64,000 nucleotides of DNA from CAXXHQ01 sp963665265 (GTDB taxonomy: Bacteria; Planctomycetota; Planctomycetia; Pirellulales; Thermoguttaceae): the NCBI GenBank assembly GCA_963665265.2, contig OY762224.2, forward strand, positions 186,001 to 250,000. The letters run 5' to 3'. The notes under the pieces are model-generated. The model did no database searches. It was not told the DNA's origin and saw only the letters and a list, made by a program, of their open reading frames with translations. Positions 18,484 through 26,384 of this stretch are shown in pieces. The translations under genes and the position numbers were made by a program. Numbering within the stretch: position 1 is the stretch's first letter; every line of letters starts with the position of its first letter.

Positions 18484-21378
18484 TCAGCGGTCTCCGTGCG
18501 GACGGTCGTCGCGGCGACGTTGATTCTGATCGTTCTTCGCGTTGGCGTTCGGCTTCTTCGCGTTCGCGTCTTTCGCCGTTTTCGAGTTTTTCTTCTCGTA
18601 GGTCGGATCGATCGCGCTGAGGAGCATCTCCTGCATTTGCGGACCGCGCATCCCGGGCCCCAATTGAATCACCCGCATCTCCGACGTCGGCGCCGCCTCC
18701 GCGTCCAAATCGACGATCATTTTTTTCACTTGGTCGAAGAGATACGTAGGCGCCGAAACGACCAACGTGTTCGACAACTCGTCCACGCCGATCGAAAGCA
18801 GCCCTTTGAATTTCGGCGTCTTCTTTTCCGACTTGCCGTCGTCGTCCGAATCGCTCATGAAGAAGAAATTTCGTTCCGGTTGCTTATCGTTCTTTCCGCC
18901 GAACGTCTTGTCGTTCGTGCTGAGCAAGTCGCGATACACGTCCTTCACCGTCTCGGCCACGACCTTCGCCTTCGAATGCTCCACATGGATTATTTCGGTC
19001 TTGCGGACCGACTGCGAATCGCTCGACGTAGGCTGATCGTACATGTTAATCAATTCATCGACGACTTTCAGCTGCGAATCCGTTCCGCCTTGGACCAAAA
19101 TGCTGTTGCTGTCCGAATCGGTGATGAAGCGTAGCGGCCGCTTCTGCGACATCCGCCCCGACTTGTCGTCCTTATTGTCTTGCGAGCCGTACTCCATTTC
19201 ATACCACCACGGCATGCGGCTTTTCTTCTTGTCGTCGGTCTTAAAGAAATCCTCTAGGTTCGTCGCCACGCCGTATGCCCAGGCGTATCGGAGGCGATAG
19301 ACTTTATAGGCTTTTTTCGCCGGGGCGATCTGCTCGGTCAAATCCTCGAAGGCGTCCAACGCCTCCTGATCCTTTGACGAAATTCGAATGCTCCCGTCGG
19401 CCGACACGTGAACCTTGATCGGCGGCGCGGCCGTTTTCTTCGGCGCCGGCTTCGCTTCAACCTCTTTCGCTTCGTCGCTCAACGCGGCGAACGTAACCTT
19501 GGGCGCGAATCGCGTCTCTCGTTCCACCGGCTTATCCGGCTCGTCCGTCGGCTTACGCCCCTTCGACGGCGTCGCGTTCTTCGGCGTATCCTCGTCTTTC
19601 GGCGGATCGATCTCTATCTCCAGCGGATTCGGCGAGATCGCCTCCCACTCGCGGCGAATTTTCTCCAAAACGTCTTTCGCCTCGGCCGCGTCCGACGTTT
19701 CGATCGTGCGCGAAGCCATTCGCGACTCTTGCGGAGGAATTTCGCCCAGCTTTTGCAACAGCGTGCGGACTTCGGTCAACTCCACGTCGTTCGCCCAAAG
19801 CAAAAGCCGATTGTGCTCAACGTCGGCGTCGACGCGGAACTTACCGGCGTCGTCTTTATTATCTTGTTGCGAGCCGCCCCAATACCACGGCTGCCGCGTC
19901 TCTTTTTTCTTCTCGCCGTTAATCATGAACTCGATCGTGCCCGCAACCGTCTCGGCCGTCAACCGACGAAGGCGAATCACTTCGACCTGCCGCTCGCTGC
20001 CGCTCAATTTTTGCACGATCATGCGAATCGTCACGTGATCGGCCAACGGGCCGGTCACGATGATCGCTCGGTTCTTCTTGTCGATCTGCAATCGCGTCGA
20101 AGGATCAAGGTTGCCGATCTCCTCGAGCGTCTTGACGACCGGCTCCGGATCGACTCCGCTCAAGCGATACACTTGCATGCGGTTGATGTTCGCCAAAAGC
20201 GATTCGGAATCGTCGCTCGGAATGTCGAGCAATTGAACGGTTTGAGCGATGATCGCCATTTTGTCCGGCGAGGCTTGCGCCAAAAGACTGTTTTTACGCG
20301 GGTTGACGACAAGAAAAACTTCGCTCTTCTTCGGCGGTTGGCCTCCTTGCTGATTGCGGTTCTGCTGCTGTTGTTGCTGCTGTTGCATCTGCTGGATCAT
20401 TTCCGGCGTCATCTGACCGCCCGCCATCTTCAAGCCGCCGGGCCCTTTTTCCATCCCCAACAACTCGCCGACTTGATCCCGCACGTCCTCGGCGCGTGCA
20501 AATTTTAATCGAAACTCGCGCACCTGCCGCTCTCGCCCGTCGTCCGATTGCTCGTTCCGTAAAATGCCGTAAATTTCCTGCAAATTAATCGCCGCGTCCA
20601 TCGCCTCAAGTCGATTCGTCGTCTTCAGCGCGGTCAGCTTCCCGTTCGGGCTAAGCATCGTCTTCAAATCTTCGGCCGCCGCGTCGGCGATCAAACTATC
20701 GAGCGTAAACGACGTCTTGACGAAGTCATACGGAGCGCACTTCTCTAACGCCTTCGGCTCGACCCGCGGAATCATGCTCGGGTCGGCCTTCTTCACGTTC
20801 ACGATTGTCATCGTTTCGCCGCGATAGAGAATCGTGTAACCGCGAGCCAACAAATGCCGATTGATTAAGTCGCGGATCTCCGGAACCGTGTAATCCTTCT
20901 GCGTCGAAAGATTGAGAAAATCCCCCGGCATCTCCTGCCAGTCGAGACTCATCGAAGAAATATCGGCAAGCCATTCCAAAACGGGTTGCCACGGCTGCCC
21001 GTTAAAATTCGGACGCACCTTCCCCTTAGCGTCGGGACGAATCTTCAACTCCTCCGGCTTCGGCGGCGTCTGCGGTTTGTCGGGCCGCGTTACCGGCTTC
21101 GAGGGATCGGCCGGCTTGTCCCCCGGTTTATCCCCCGGCTTGTCGCCGGGTTTGTCCGCGGGTTTATCGCCGGGTTTATTTTTGTCGTCGCCCGGCTTCT
21201 GCTGCGATTGATCGGGCTTGCCCGGTTGCTGATTCGGCGCGCCTTGCGGAACGACCGCTGCGGGAGTTCCGGGCTGCACCGGCTTCGGATCCTCGGCGCG
21301 CGCGAAATCGGCCGCAACGAATAGAATCGCGCTAACGAAAAACGAAGCGAGAACGTCGCCCCGGATGGTTCTGTGCAT
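18484..21378 (-). CDS. Secretin N-domain protein without a secretin pore domain
   Basis: A 964-residue exported protein. The start at 21378 is chosen because GGGGGA precedes it by eight bases and MHRTIRGDVLASFFVSAILF then forms a signal peptide. Residues about 35-125 are a Lys/Pro/Asp-rich linker with tandem KPGD/KPAD units (DNA tandem repeat around 21110-21190). Several secretin_N/GspD N-like segments follow (for example VIRLRRLTAETVAGTIEFMI and HVEHSKAKVVAETVKDVYR), split by a Gln-rich stretch near residue 340. No C-terminal beta-barrel secretin domain is present; the end is charged and disordered. Planctomycetes carry such proteins beside type II/IV pilus-like systems, but no pilus gene is here. 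I infer a periplasmic ring or scaffold. It may be translationally coupled to a 66-codon frame upstream. Confidence 0.75.
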   Translation of the reverse strand: MHRTIRGDVLASFFVSAILFVAADFARAEDPKPVQPGTPAAVVPQGAPNQQPGKPDQSQQKPGDDKNKPGDKPADKPGDKPGDKPGDKPADPSKPVTRPDKPQTPPKPEELKIRPDAKGKVRPNFNGQPWQPVLEWLADISSMSLDWQEMPGDFLNLSTQKDYTVPEIRDLINRHLLARGYTILYRGETMTIVNVKKADPSMIPRVEPKALEKCAPYDFVKTSFTLDSLIADAAAEDLKTMLSPNGKLTALKTTNRLEAMDAAINLQEIYGILRNEQSDDGRERQVREFRLKFARAEDVRDQVGELLGMEKGPGGLKMAGGQMTPEMIQQMQQQQQQQQNRNQQGGQPPKKSEVFLVVNPRKNSLLAQASPDKMAIIAQTVQLLDIPSDDSESLLANINRMQVYRLSGVDPEPVVKTLEEIGNLDPSTRLQIDKKNRAIIVTGPLADHVTIRMIVQKLSGSERQVEVIRLRRLTAETVAGTIEFMINGEKKKETRQPWYWGGSQQDNKDDAGKFRVDADVEHNRLLLWANDVELTEVRTLLQKLGEIPPQESRMASRTIETSDAAEAKDVLEKIRREWEAISPNPLEIEIDPPKDEDTPKNATPSKGRKPTDEPDKPVERETRFAPKVTFAALSDEAKEVEAKPAPKKTAAPPIKVHVSADGSIRISSKDQEALDAFEDLTEQIAPAKKAYKVYRLRYAWAYGVATNLEDFFKTDDKKKSRMPWWYEMEYGSQDNKDDKSGRMSQKRPLRFITDSDSNSILVQGGTDSQLKVVDELINMYDQPTSSDSQSVRKTEIIHVEHSKAKVVAETVKDVYRDLLSTNDKTFGGKNDKQPERNFFFMSDSDDDGKSEKKTPKFKGLLSIGVDELSNTLVVSAPTYLFDQVKKMIVDLDAEAAPTSEMRVIQLGPGMRGPQMQEMLLSAIDPTYEKKNSKTAKDANAKKPNANAKNDQNQRRRDDRPHGDR

Positions 21379-21578
21379 TAAAAAATCCCCCAGCAAGCGA
21401 TCACTACCGCCGTTCGGTTCGGTACGTCAATCGCGCCGCTAATCAGACTCGCGACGGCCGTGATTAGTTCCGAAAACAAGAAAAAAACAAAAGCAATCAA
21501 ATGCGTAAAAATAATACGCATACGGCCGGAAAGTCGTTCATCAACGACACTCATTATACTGAGATTTTCGCTGCGCAT
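21378..21578 (-). CDS. Possible 66-residue membrane protein, stop-start coupled to the secretin-like gene
   Basis: A short frame whose TAA stop overlaps the ATG of the next gene in the sequence TAATG, a classic translational-coupling arrangement. The protein has one strong hydrophobic segment (IIFTHLIAFVFFLFSELITA, about residues 22-41). It matches no family I recognise and has no clear Shine-Dalgarno. It could be a chance frame in the AT-rich leader of the downstream gene; the overlap and the membrane segment are the only support. Confidence 0.3.
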   Translation of the reverse strand: MRSENLSIMSVVDERLSGRMRIIFTHLIAFVFFLFSELITAVASLISGAIDVPNRTAVVIACWGIF

Positions 21579-21663
21579 GCAAATATATTGGACTTACGCA
21601 AATTAATCTTGCGTACCCGAAAAAATTCGCCGCAGCCGCGTTAAGATAGGCAACTTCACCCCG

Positions 21664-22848
21664 CTATACTGCGGGCCGGCAATAGTGCATAGCCAACAAT
21701 GCGTAGCTCGTCACCAAGTTCGGATCGCCTTCCATCCAGCGGCGATTAGAATTCACCCACGAACCGTCGGCTCCTTGGCGTTTGGCCAGCGTTTCAACAA
21801 GTTCGGCCCGCCAATCATGCTTCGCTCCCGAGGCGTCGGCAAAGAAGGTTTCGCCGAGCGCCCCCATCGTTTTGGCGAAAACGTGATAGAAGTAGAAGAG
21901 TCCCGAATCGCCCAAACCAGGATTCGATTCGAGATCGTAGTTCGCCCGAATCCAGCGAGTGGCCGCCTTCACTCGCGGATCGTCGGCTTTTAGACCGGCG
22001 TGAATGAAGCTCTTTAGGCCCGAATAGGTCATCGAGCCGTAGCTGCGCAAGCCCCCTTCCAGCGTGTCGCCGGCCGGACTGTTCCCCCCCGCCGCGCACG
22101 TATAAAAGAACCCTCCGTCGGGATTCAACGCCGCTTGCATGTTCGTGTTGTTTTCCGATTCGAAATTTTGGCATCGAGAGACGAAAACCAGCGCGCGTTG
22201 GATCGCCGGATCGTCCGGGCAATTTCCCGCCGCACGCAACGCGTCGGTCAAAAACGCGGTGTTCGACAAGTCCGGCCGTTGATGCTTGCCGTAGCCCGCC
22301 CCGCCGTAGCTTAAATCGCTCGGCTCCTTGACGTTTTCCGGGCTCCCCCATTGCTCTTTTTTCACGAAAGCTTCGGCGTTTTGAATTATTTTGTCGTAAC
22401 GCCGCTCGTTCGCCGCGACGAAGCACATGATCGCCAAACAAGTTTCGTAATTGGCGTAGAGCCCGCCCGGCGTGTAAACGCCTCCGTCCGGCTGAACGCA
22501 ACTCTCGATCAGTTTTAGGCTTTTTGCGACGGCAGGGTCCTCTGGCTTCCAACCGTTCGAAAGCAATGCGGTCGCGGCGATCGTCGTGACGCCAATGCCC
22601 GACTTACCGCTGTACGAACCGTCCTCGGCCTGGCCAACCGTCGTAAGATACCGGGCGGCCTGTTCAACGCAACGAGAGTATAAGGCGGCGTCGACGCTCG
22701 ATTTTCCGTTTGTTTTTTTGTCCGACGCGGCCAGAGCCTCGCCGGTCGTTGCCCCTAATATTACTGGCGCCGCGGCAATGACGGCGGCTCGATTGAAATC
22801 GCGACGGGAAATTGGCGCTCCGGAATTCGTGCGTTCTTCCTGGCTCAT
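21664..22848 (-). CDS. Tat-exported prenyltransferase/squalene-cyclase-fold repeat protein
   Basis: A 394-residue protein with a twin-arginine signal (SRRDFNRAAVIAAAPVILGA, residues 14-33). The rest is built of alpha/alpha-toroid repeats of the prenyltransferase/squalene oxidase type, with QxxDGS-like turns such as GQAEDGSYSGKSG, CVQPDGGVYTPGG, LNPDGGFFYT and QGADGSWVN. The catalytic DxDD motif of squalene-hopene cyclases is not visible, so a cyclase activity is doubtful; many planctomycetes carry exported copies of unknown role. The fold suggests binding of a lipid or peptide. It appears monocistronic, separated from the downstream 66-codon frame by 85 bases. Confidence 0.82.
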   Translation of the reverse strand: MSQEERTNSGAPISRRDFNRAAVIAAAPVILGATTGEALAASDKKTNGKSSVDAALYSRCVEQAARYLTTVGQAEDGSYSGKSGIGVTTIAATALLSNGWKPEDPAVAKSLKLIESCVQPDGGVYTPGGLYANYETCLAIMCFVAANERRYDKIIQNAEAFVKKEQWGSPENVKEPSDLSYGGAGYGKHQRPDLSNTAFLTDALRAAGNCPDDPAIQRALVFVSRCQNFESENNTNMQAALNPDGGFFYTCAAGGNSPAGDTLEGGLRSYGSMTYSGLKSFIHAGLKADDPRVKAATRWIRANYDLESNPGLGDSGLFYFYHVFAKTMGALGETFFADASGAKHDWRAELVETLAKRQGADGSWVNSNRRWMEGDPNLVTSYALLAMHYCRPAV

Positions 22849-23111
22849 GTTCTCTATCCTTACAAAAGCAACGCAATACGTGATGCGCTTTCTGCGCAGT
22901 TAAATCGCTTCAATTCACTTCTTATACGCAAAAGACGCGCCCAAGCTACGGCAAATCTTATCTAATTACTAAAAAAGAAGTTGCGGTATTTACCCCAGTA
23001 CGCTGGCGGCGCTTTCAAGATCACTGAATCGACAGCGCTGTCTATCTAATAAACACCAACTTGATATGGAATGTTTGTTTTGTAATTTCCGAAAATATTT
23101 TCCGAAAACTA
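22849..23111. other. AT-rich intergenic stretch upstream of the small-RNA candidate
   Basis: The gap between the Tat-exported protein gene and the DUF2007 gene is AT-rich and has no supported coding frame. The part from 23112 onward holds the promoter, hairpin and terminator listed separately. The remainder up to 23111 shows no other structure I can support. Confidence 0.4.
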
Positions 23112-23139
23112 TTGACGAATTTTTGGGGATCGATATTAT
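23112..23139 (+). promoter_or_regulatory. Near-consensus sigma70 promoter of the orphan RNA
   Basis: TTGACG (23112-23117, five of six matches to -35) and TATTAT (23134-23139, five of six matches to -10) are separated by 16 bases in an AT-rich context. It is one of the best matches to a vegetative promoter in the window and points away from every annotated plus-strand gene. The start point is predicted near 23146. Confidence 0.65.
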
Positions 23140-23145
23140 ACAGGC

Positions 23146-23225
23146 ATGCCCCTATATGTACGTGCTCTATCACGTACAACCTGCCTTGGCCGTCTAGCCT
23201 GCCCCCTAGGCGGCCATTTTTATTT
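23146..23225 (+). ncRNA. Candidate orphan small RNA of about 80 nt
   Basis: A transcript from the promoter at 23112-23139 would begin near 23146. It would contain a perfect 7-bp hairpin GTACGTG-CTCTAT-CACGTAC (23158-23177), a linker with AACCTGCC, and a terminator hairpin with a C-rich loop CCTGCCCC, ending in a U-tract near 23220-23225. The C-rich segments (GCCCC near the 5' end, CCTGCC in the linker and again in the loop) could pair with Shine-Dalgarno sequences, as in known C-rich-loop sRNAs. Both flanking genes lie on the minus strand, so neither explains the terminator. I do not recognise it as 6S, SRP, RNase P or any named family. An ATG at the predicted 5' end opens a frame, but that frame runs antisense through the DUF2007 gene and has no ribosome site. 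Confidence 0.6.
23188..23221 (+). terminator. Rho-independent terminator of the orphan RNA
   Basis: Stem GGCCGTCTAG (23188-23197) pairs with CTAGGCGGCC (23206-23215) through ten pairs including one G-U, with an eight-base loop and then ATTTTTATTT. The T-tract lies only on the plus-strand side, so it does not serve the minus-strand DUF2007 gene. Confidence 0.75.
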
Positions 23226-23256
23226 CTTGGCGTCGCCCACAGAAAATCAAACGCGT

Positions 23257-23589
23257 TTATTCTTTCGCTTCAAGCGACTTGCCGCACGACCAGCAGACGT
23301 CGAAACCCGGCTCGACCTCCGCGCCGCACTCGCAGCACTTGCCACCGACGATCGCCGACCCGGCGGCGTCCGACTCCGCATCGTCCTCAATCGTCGCCAA
23401 CGCTTCTTCCGCCCGAGCGACGTCCTCTTCCTCGACTTGCAACTGAACGTCGCTAAGCGGATAGCCGTAAATCGACTCAAAAGCGGTTTCGCCCGCGAGT
23501 TGGCAAGCAATGCCGAGGCTCTCTAAATAATTCTTGGCGATCACGGCGTTGGCAATCGCGGAAAAACGTCCGACGGTCGTAAGTGACAT
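23257..23589 (-). CDS. DUF2007-domain protein with C-terminal zinc ribbon
   Basis: A 110-residue protein. Residues 1-65 (MSLTTVGRFSAIANAVIAKNYLESLGI, then a YGYPLSDVQLQVEEEDVARA segment) match the DUF2007 'putative signal transducing protein' fold, related to PII-like/ferredoxin-like domains. Residues 83-105 form a zinc ribbon with two Cys pairs, CCEC and CWSC. It follows corA by 12 bases and was probably translated from the same mRNA. The biochemical role is unknown; a regulatory or protein-interaction role is a guess from the fold. Confidence 0.8.
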   Translation of the reverse strand: MSLTTVGRFSAIANAVIAKNYLESLGIACQLAGETAFESIYGYPLSDVQLQVEEEDVARAEEALATIEDDAESDAAGSAIVGGKCCECGAEVEPGFDVCWSCGKSLEAKE

Positions 23590-23601
23590 ATTTTCTCGAT
23601 T

Positions 23602-24732
23602 CTAAAATGAACGCGGCTGGTCTTCACGCGAATTCGGCCGACTCGCGGGGCCGATCCAGCCTTTGCTTCGGAAAAAATAGAGCATGCCGAGAACCGACGA
23701 CAACATCAAAAACAGCGCGAACGGGTAGCCCAACCGCCAACGTAATTCCGGCATATTCAGCGGCGAGACGCTCGTGTCAAAATTCATCCCGTACAAACTC
23801 GCTAAAAAACTGATCGGCATGAAAATCGTCGCGATGATCGTCAATACTTTCATAACTTCGTTCAAACGATTGCTGATGAACGAAAGACATTCGTCGCGCA
23901 AGTCGGAGCAAAGCTCGCGATAGGTTTCGGTCAGATCGATCAATTGCATGACGTTGTCGTAGCAATCGCGGAGAAACACGCGAGTTTCGTCTTTGATCAA
24001 ATGATGCGGGTCGCGAACGAGTTGATTGATCGCCTCGCGATGCGGCCAAATCGCCCGCCGTAAAAGCAGCAATTCGGAACGCGCGTCGTGAATCTTCGGC
24101 ATCGCGTATTTCGCCGTGTTTTCGTCGAGATCGTCGTCGAGCTTGTCGAGCCGTTCGCCGAACTGCTCCATGAGCGGAAAATACGAGTCGATCACCGAGT
24201 CGATCAGCGCGTAGGCTAGATAGTCGGGTCCCATCGAGCGCATCCGGCCTCGACCGCCGCGCAATCGCTCCCGCACCTGCTGGAAGCTGTCGCCCGAGCG
24301 CTCTTGAAACGAAAGCACGAATCCGTCGCCGACGAAGAGGCTGATTTGCTCGGTGTGAAAGCGTTCGTCCTTCGTAACGAGCCGTGCGACGACGAACAGC
24401 AAATGCTCGCCGTACTCCTCGACTTTCGCCCGTTGATCGACGTGCGCGACGTCTTCCAAGGCGAGCGGATGCAGCGAGAACGTCTCGGCGATCTTCTTGA
24501 GCGCGGCTTCGTCGCCGAGCCCCGCCACGTCGATCCAAACCACGGCGTTTTTGCCCAAATAGCTCGATAACTTCGCAATCTCGACGTTTTCTTTTTCGAC
24601 GATCGCTTCCGGCCCGTAGGATATGACTCGAATCGTCGGCTTCGGAAAACGAGGATCGACGACCACCGAGCCCGGCGCCGCGCCCGGCGGAGTTCGTCGC
24701 GGAACGATATGTCGCTTCGTTCGATGCCGCAC
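23602..24732 (-). CDS. corA: CorA-type Mg2+/Co2+ transporter
   Basis: CorA forms a pentameric Mg2+ channel in the cytoplasmic membrane. The alpha/beta N-domain (for example VVWIDVAGLGDEAALKKIAE, then HPLALEDV) and the long stalk helix are present. The pore motif YGMNFD closes the first of two C-terminal membrane helices, and the protein ends KGWIGPASRPNSREDQPRSF. The GTG at 24732 is preferred: it gives an N-terminus like other planctomycete CorA proteins (RRTPPGAAPGSVVVDP), while an in-frame GTG at 24822 would place 30 unrelated residues inside a perfect inverted repeat. Neither has a clear Shine-Dalgarno, so the start is uncertain. It lies between the aminotransferase gene and the DUF2007 gene, all on the minus strand. 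Confidence 0.88.
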   Translation of the reverse strand: MRHRTKRHIVPRRTPPGAAPGSVVVDPRFPKPTIRVISYGPEAIVEKENVEIAKLSSYLGKNAVVWIDVAGLGDEAALKKIAETFSLHPLALEDVAHVDQRAKVEEYGEHLLFVVARLVTKDERFHTEQISLFVGDGFVLSFQERSGDSFQQVRERLRGGRGRMRSMGPDYLAYALIDSVIDSYFPLMEQFGERLDKLDDDLDENTAKYAMPKIHDARSELLLLRRAIWPHREAINQLVRDPHHLIKDETRVFLRDCYDNVMQLIDLTETYRELCSDLRDECLSFISNRLNEVMKVLTIIATIFMPISFLASLYGMNFDTSVSPLNMPELRWRLGYPFALFLMLSSVLGMLYFFRSKGWIGPASRPNSREDQPRSF

Positions 24733-24790
24733 GAGATACCAGGGGCAATAAGAAGGAGTCAGGGCCAAGAGACGTCTGCCGAAACGCCGT

Positions 24791-24824
24791 GCGTGGACGC
24801 GACGATCGTTCGCCGCGTCCACGC
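24791..24824. repeat. Perfect 11-bp inverted repeat between aspC and corA
   Basis: GCGTGGACGCG (24791-24801) and CGCGTCCACGC (24814-24824) are exact reverse complements around a 12-base loop. It starts 15 bases after the aminotransferase stop in the direction of transcription. There is no U-tract, so it is not a classic terminator; it may be an mRNA stabiliser or processing site, or a protein-binding palindrome. Confidence 0.55.
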
Positions 24825-24838
24825 CGGTAATTCGCGTG

Positions 24839-26029
24839 CTATTTCACGAACTCTTCAATGCCGTTCATGGCCGCTTCAAGCGTTTCCATGCTCGCGGCGA
24901 ACGAAAGTCTTGCGTAGCCCTCGGCGCCGAAGGCGGAGCCCATCACCGTCGCCACCCCCTTCTTATCGAGCAATTCCAAACACCACTGCGTCGAATCGTC
25001 GATCTTTACGCCGTTGTACGTTTTGCCGAGATGCGCGCTTATGTTAATGAAGGCGTAGAACGCGCCGGCGATCTCCGCGCAGCTCAAGCCGGGAATCGAA
25101 TCGATCCGCTTCCGCATAAATTCACGTCGCTTGGCGAATTCGCCGAGCATTTGCGAAACGCATTCTTGCGGACCGCGAATCGCCTCCAACGCCGCGTATT
25201 GGCTCACGCTGCACGGGTTCGACGTCTCTTGGCTCTGCAAGTCGGCCATCGCTTTGGCCAAGTTCGCCGGTGAAACGCTCCAGCCGATACGCCAACCGGT
25301 CATCGCGTAGGTCTTGCTCACGCCGTTGATGACCACGGTCCTGTCTTGCAGACCGGGCCGTACCGTCGGAAAACTGGCGAACTTGTGATCGCCGTAAACC
25401 AAGCGGTCGTAAATCTCGTCGGCCACGACGGTCAGATTCTTCTCCAACACGATGTCGGCCAATTCGCCCAACTCTTCCGGCGAGTACATGCTGCCCGTCG
25501 GATTCGACGGACTGCACAACAGCAACACGCGAGTCTTCGGCGTGATCGCCGCACGAAAAGCCGCCGGCGTCAACTTGAAATCGTCCTCTTGCTTCGTCTC
25601 GACGATGACCGGAACGGCCCCGGTCAATTTCACGAGCTCGGCGTAGCTGACCCAATACGGAGCGGGAATAATCACTTCGTCGTCCGGATCGAGAAGAACC
25701 GTGAACGCGTTGTGCAAGGCGTGCTTCGCCCCGTTCGCCACGACCACCTGCGTCGGAGCGTACTCCAAACCGTGCGCGGCTTTGTATTGCTCGACGACCG
25801 CTTTTTTCAACTCCACAATGCCGCTCGCCACGGTGTAATGCGTGTGCCCGGCCTTCATCGCCGCGACCGCCGCGTCGCAAATGTGTTGCGGCGTCGTAAA
25901 GTCCGGCTCGCCGACGCTCAGGTCGTAGACCGTTCGACCGGCCGCCTTCAATTCCTTCGCCTTGGCGGCCATCGCCAACGTCGCGGAAGGTTCAAGAGCT
26001 TGAATGATGCGGGAAATTTTCGGTGGCAT
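24839..26029 (-). CDS. aspC: Class I pyridoxal-phosphate aminotransferase (aspartate aminotransferase type)
   Basis: A 396-residue fold-type I aminotransferase. The start at 26029 gives MPPKISRIIQALEPSATLAM, the usual family opening; upstream codons are non-homologous. PLP-binding features are all present: the DLSVGEPDF substrate loop near residue 36, the CSPSNPTGS segment (about 172-180), the ADEIYDRLVYG aspartate/tyrosine motif (about 203-213), and K239 in VSKTYAMTGWRIGW, which forms the Schiff base. The expected reaction is transfer of the amino group between aspartate or glutamate and oxo acids; specificity within subgroup I-gamma (aspartate or prephenate) cannot be fixed by reading. It is the first gene of the aspC-corA-DUF2007 run. 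Confidence 0.92.
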   Translation of the reverse strand: MPPKISRIIQALEPSATLAMAAKAKELKAAGRTVYDLSVGEPDFTTPQHICDAAVAAMKAGHTHYTVASGIVELKKAVVEQYKAAHGLEYAPTQVVVANGAKHALHNAFTVLLDPDDEVIIPAPYWVSYAELVKLTGAVPVIVETKQEDDFKLTPAAFRAAITPKTRVLLLCSPSNPTGSMYSPEELGELADIVLEKNLTVVADEIYDRLVYGDHKFASFPTVRPGLQDRTVVINGVSKTYAMTGWRIGWSVSPANLAKAMADLQSQETSNPCSVSQYAALEAIRGPQECVSQMLGEFAKRREFMRKRIDSIPGLSCAEIAGAFYAFINISAHLGKTYNGVKIDDSTQWCLELLDKKGVATVMGSAFGAEGYARLSFAASMETLEAAMNGIEEFVK

Positions 26030-26091
26030 GATTCTTCGTAATGGTAAGAGGTTTTTTTGATACCGATGTAACCAATAATCCTGTTTTTTCA

Positions 26092-26118
26092 CAAACACGG
26101 CTTTTCAAGCCGGGTTTG
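26092..26118. repeat. Hairpin-forming inverted repeat in the aspC/ino1 divergent gap
   Basis: CAAAC-A-CGGCTT and AAGCCG-G-GTTTG pair through eleven bases with one internal mismatch and a three-base TTC loop. It lies in the 355-base divergent region between the aminotransferase and inositol-phosphate synthase genes and could be an operator or an RNA hairpin. Besides the promoter at 26226-26254 the gap shows nothing else I can support. Confidence 0.45.
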
Positions 26119-26225
26119 TTCGACCGTTCGATCGCGGAACGGTTCATTGGCAACCTAGGACGCAATAGGGTGGGCTGCTTTTTCGTCAAGCTACGCCTCG
26201 GCGCCCCGCTTTCTTTGGGAAAGTG

Positions 26226-26254
26226 TTGACGCCTCGCCGTGCAGGCCTGACAAT
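26226..26254 (+). promoter_or_regulatory. Possible promoter of the inositol-phosphate synthase gene
   Basis: TTGACG (26226-26231) and GACAAT (26249-26254) are separated by 17 bases, with five and four of six consensus matches. The resulting leader would be about 125 bases. A TATATC slightly downstream could serve as an alternative -10. Confidence 0.4.
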
Positions 26255-26384
26255 TACGACATTATATCAATATCCTTCGGAAGCGGCAGTCTTCGTAAAA
26301 TTTGCGGCTTCCAGGCGGCGACGACAGACCCGACCAGCGGGCCGCGGCGTCTCAAAACCTCCCTGGCGGAATGAACGACAAAAA

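Noticed and set aside
19408..20508. Plus-strand 366-codon frame antisense to the secretin-like gene
   Set aside because: Arg/Leu-rich shadow without any family pattern; the minus-strand protein has clear domains.
23188..23215. The terminator hairpin as the end of the minus-strand DUF2007 gene
   Set aside because: On the minus strand no U-tract follows the stem; the T-run is on the plus side only.
23146..23526. Plus-strand frame starting at the sRNA's 5' end
   Set aside because: It has no ribosome site and runs antisense through the well-supported DUF2007 gene; the terminator would stop the transcript after about 25 codons.
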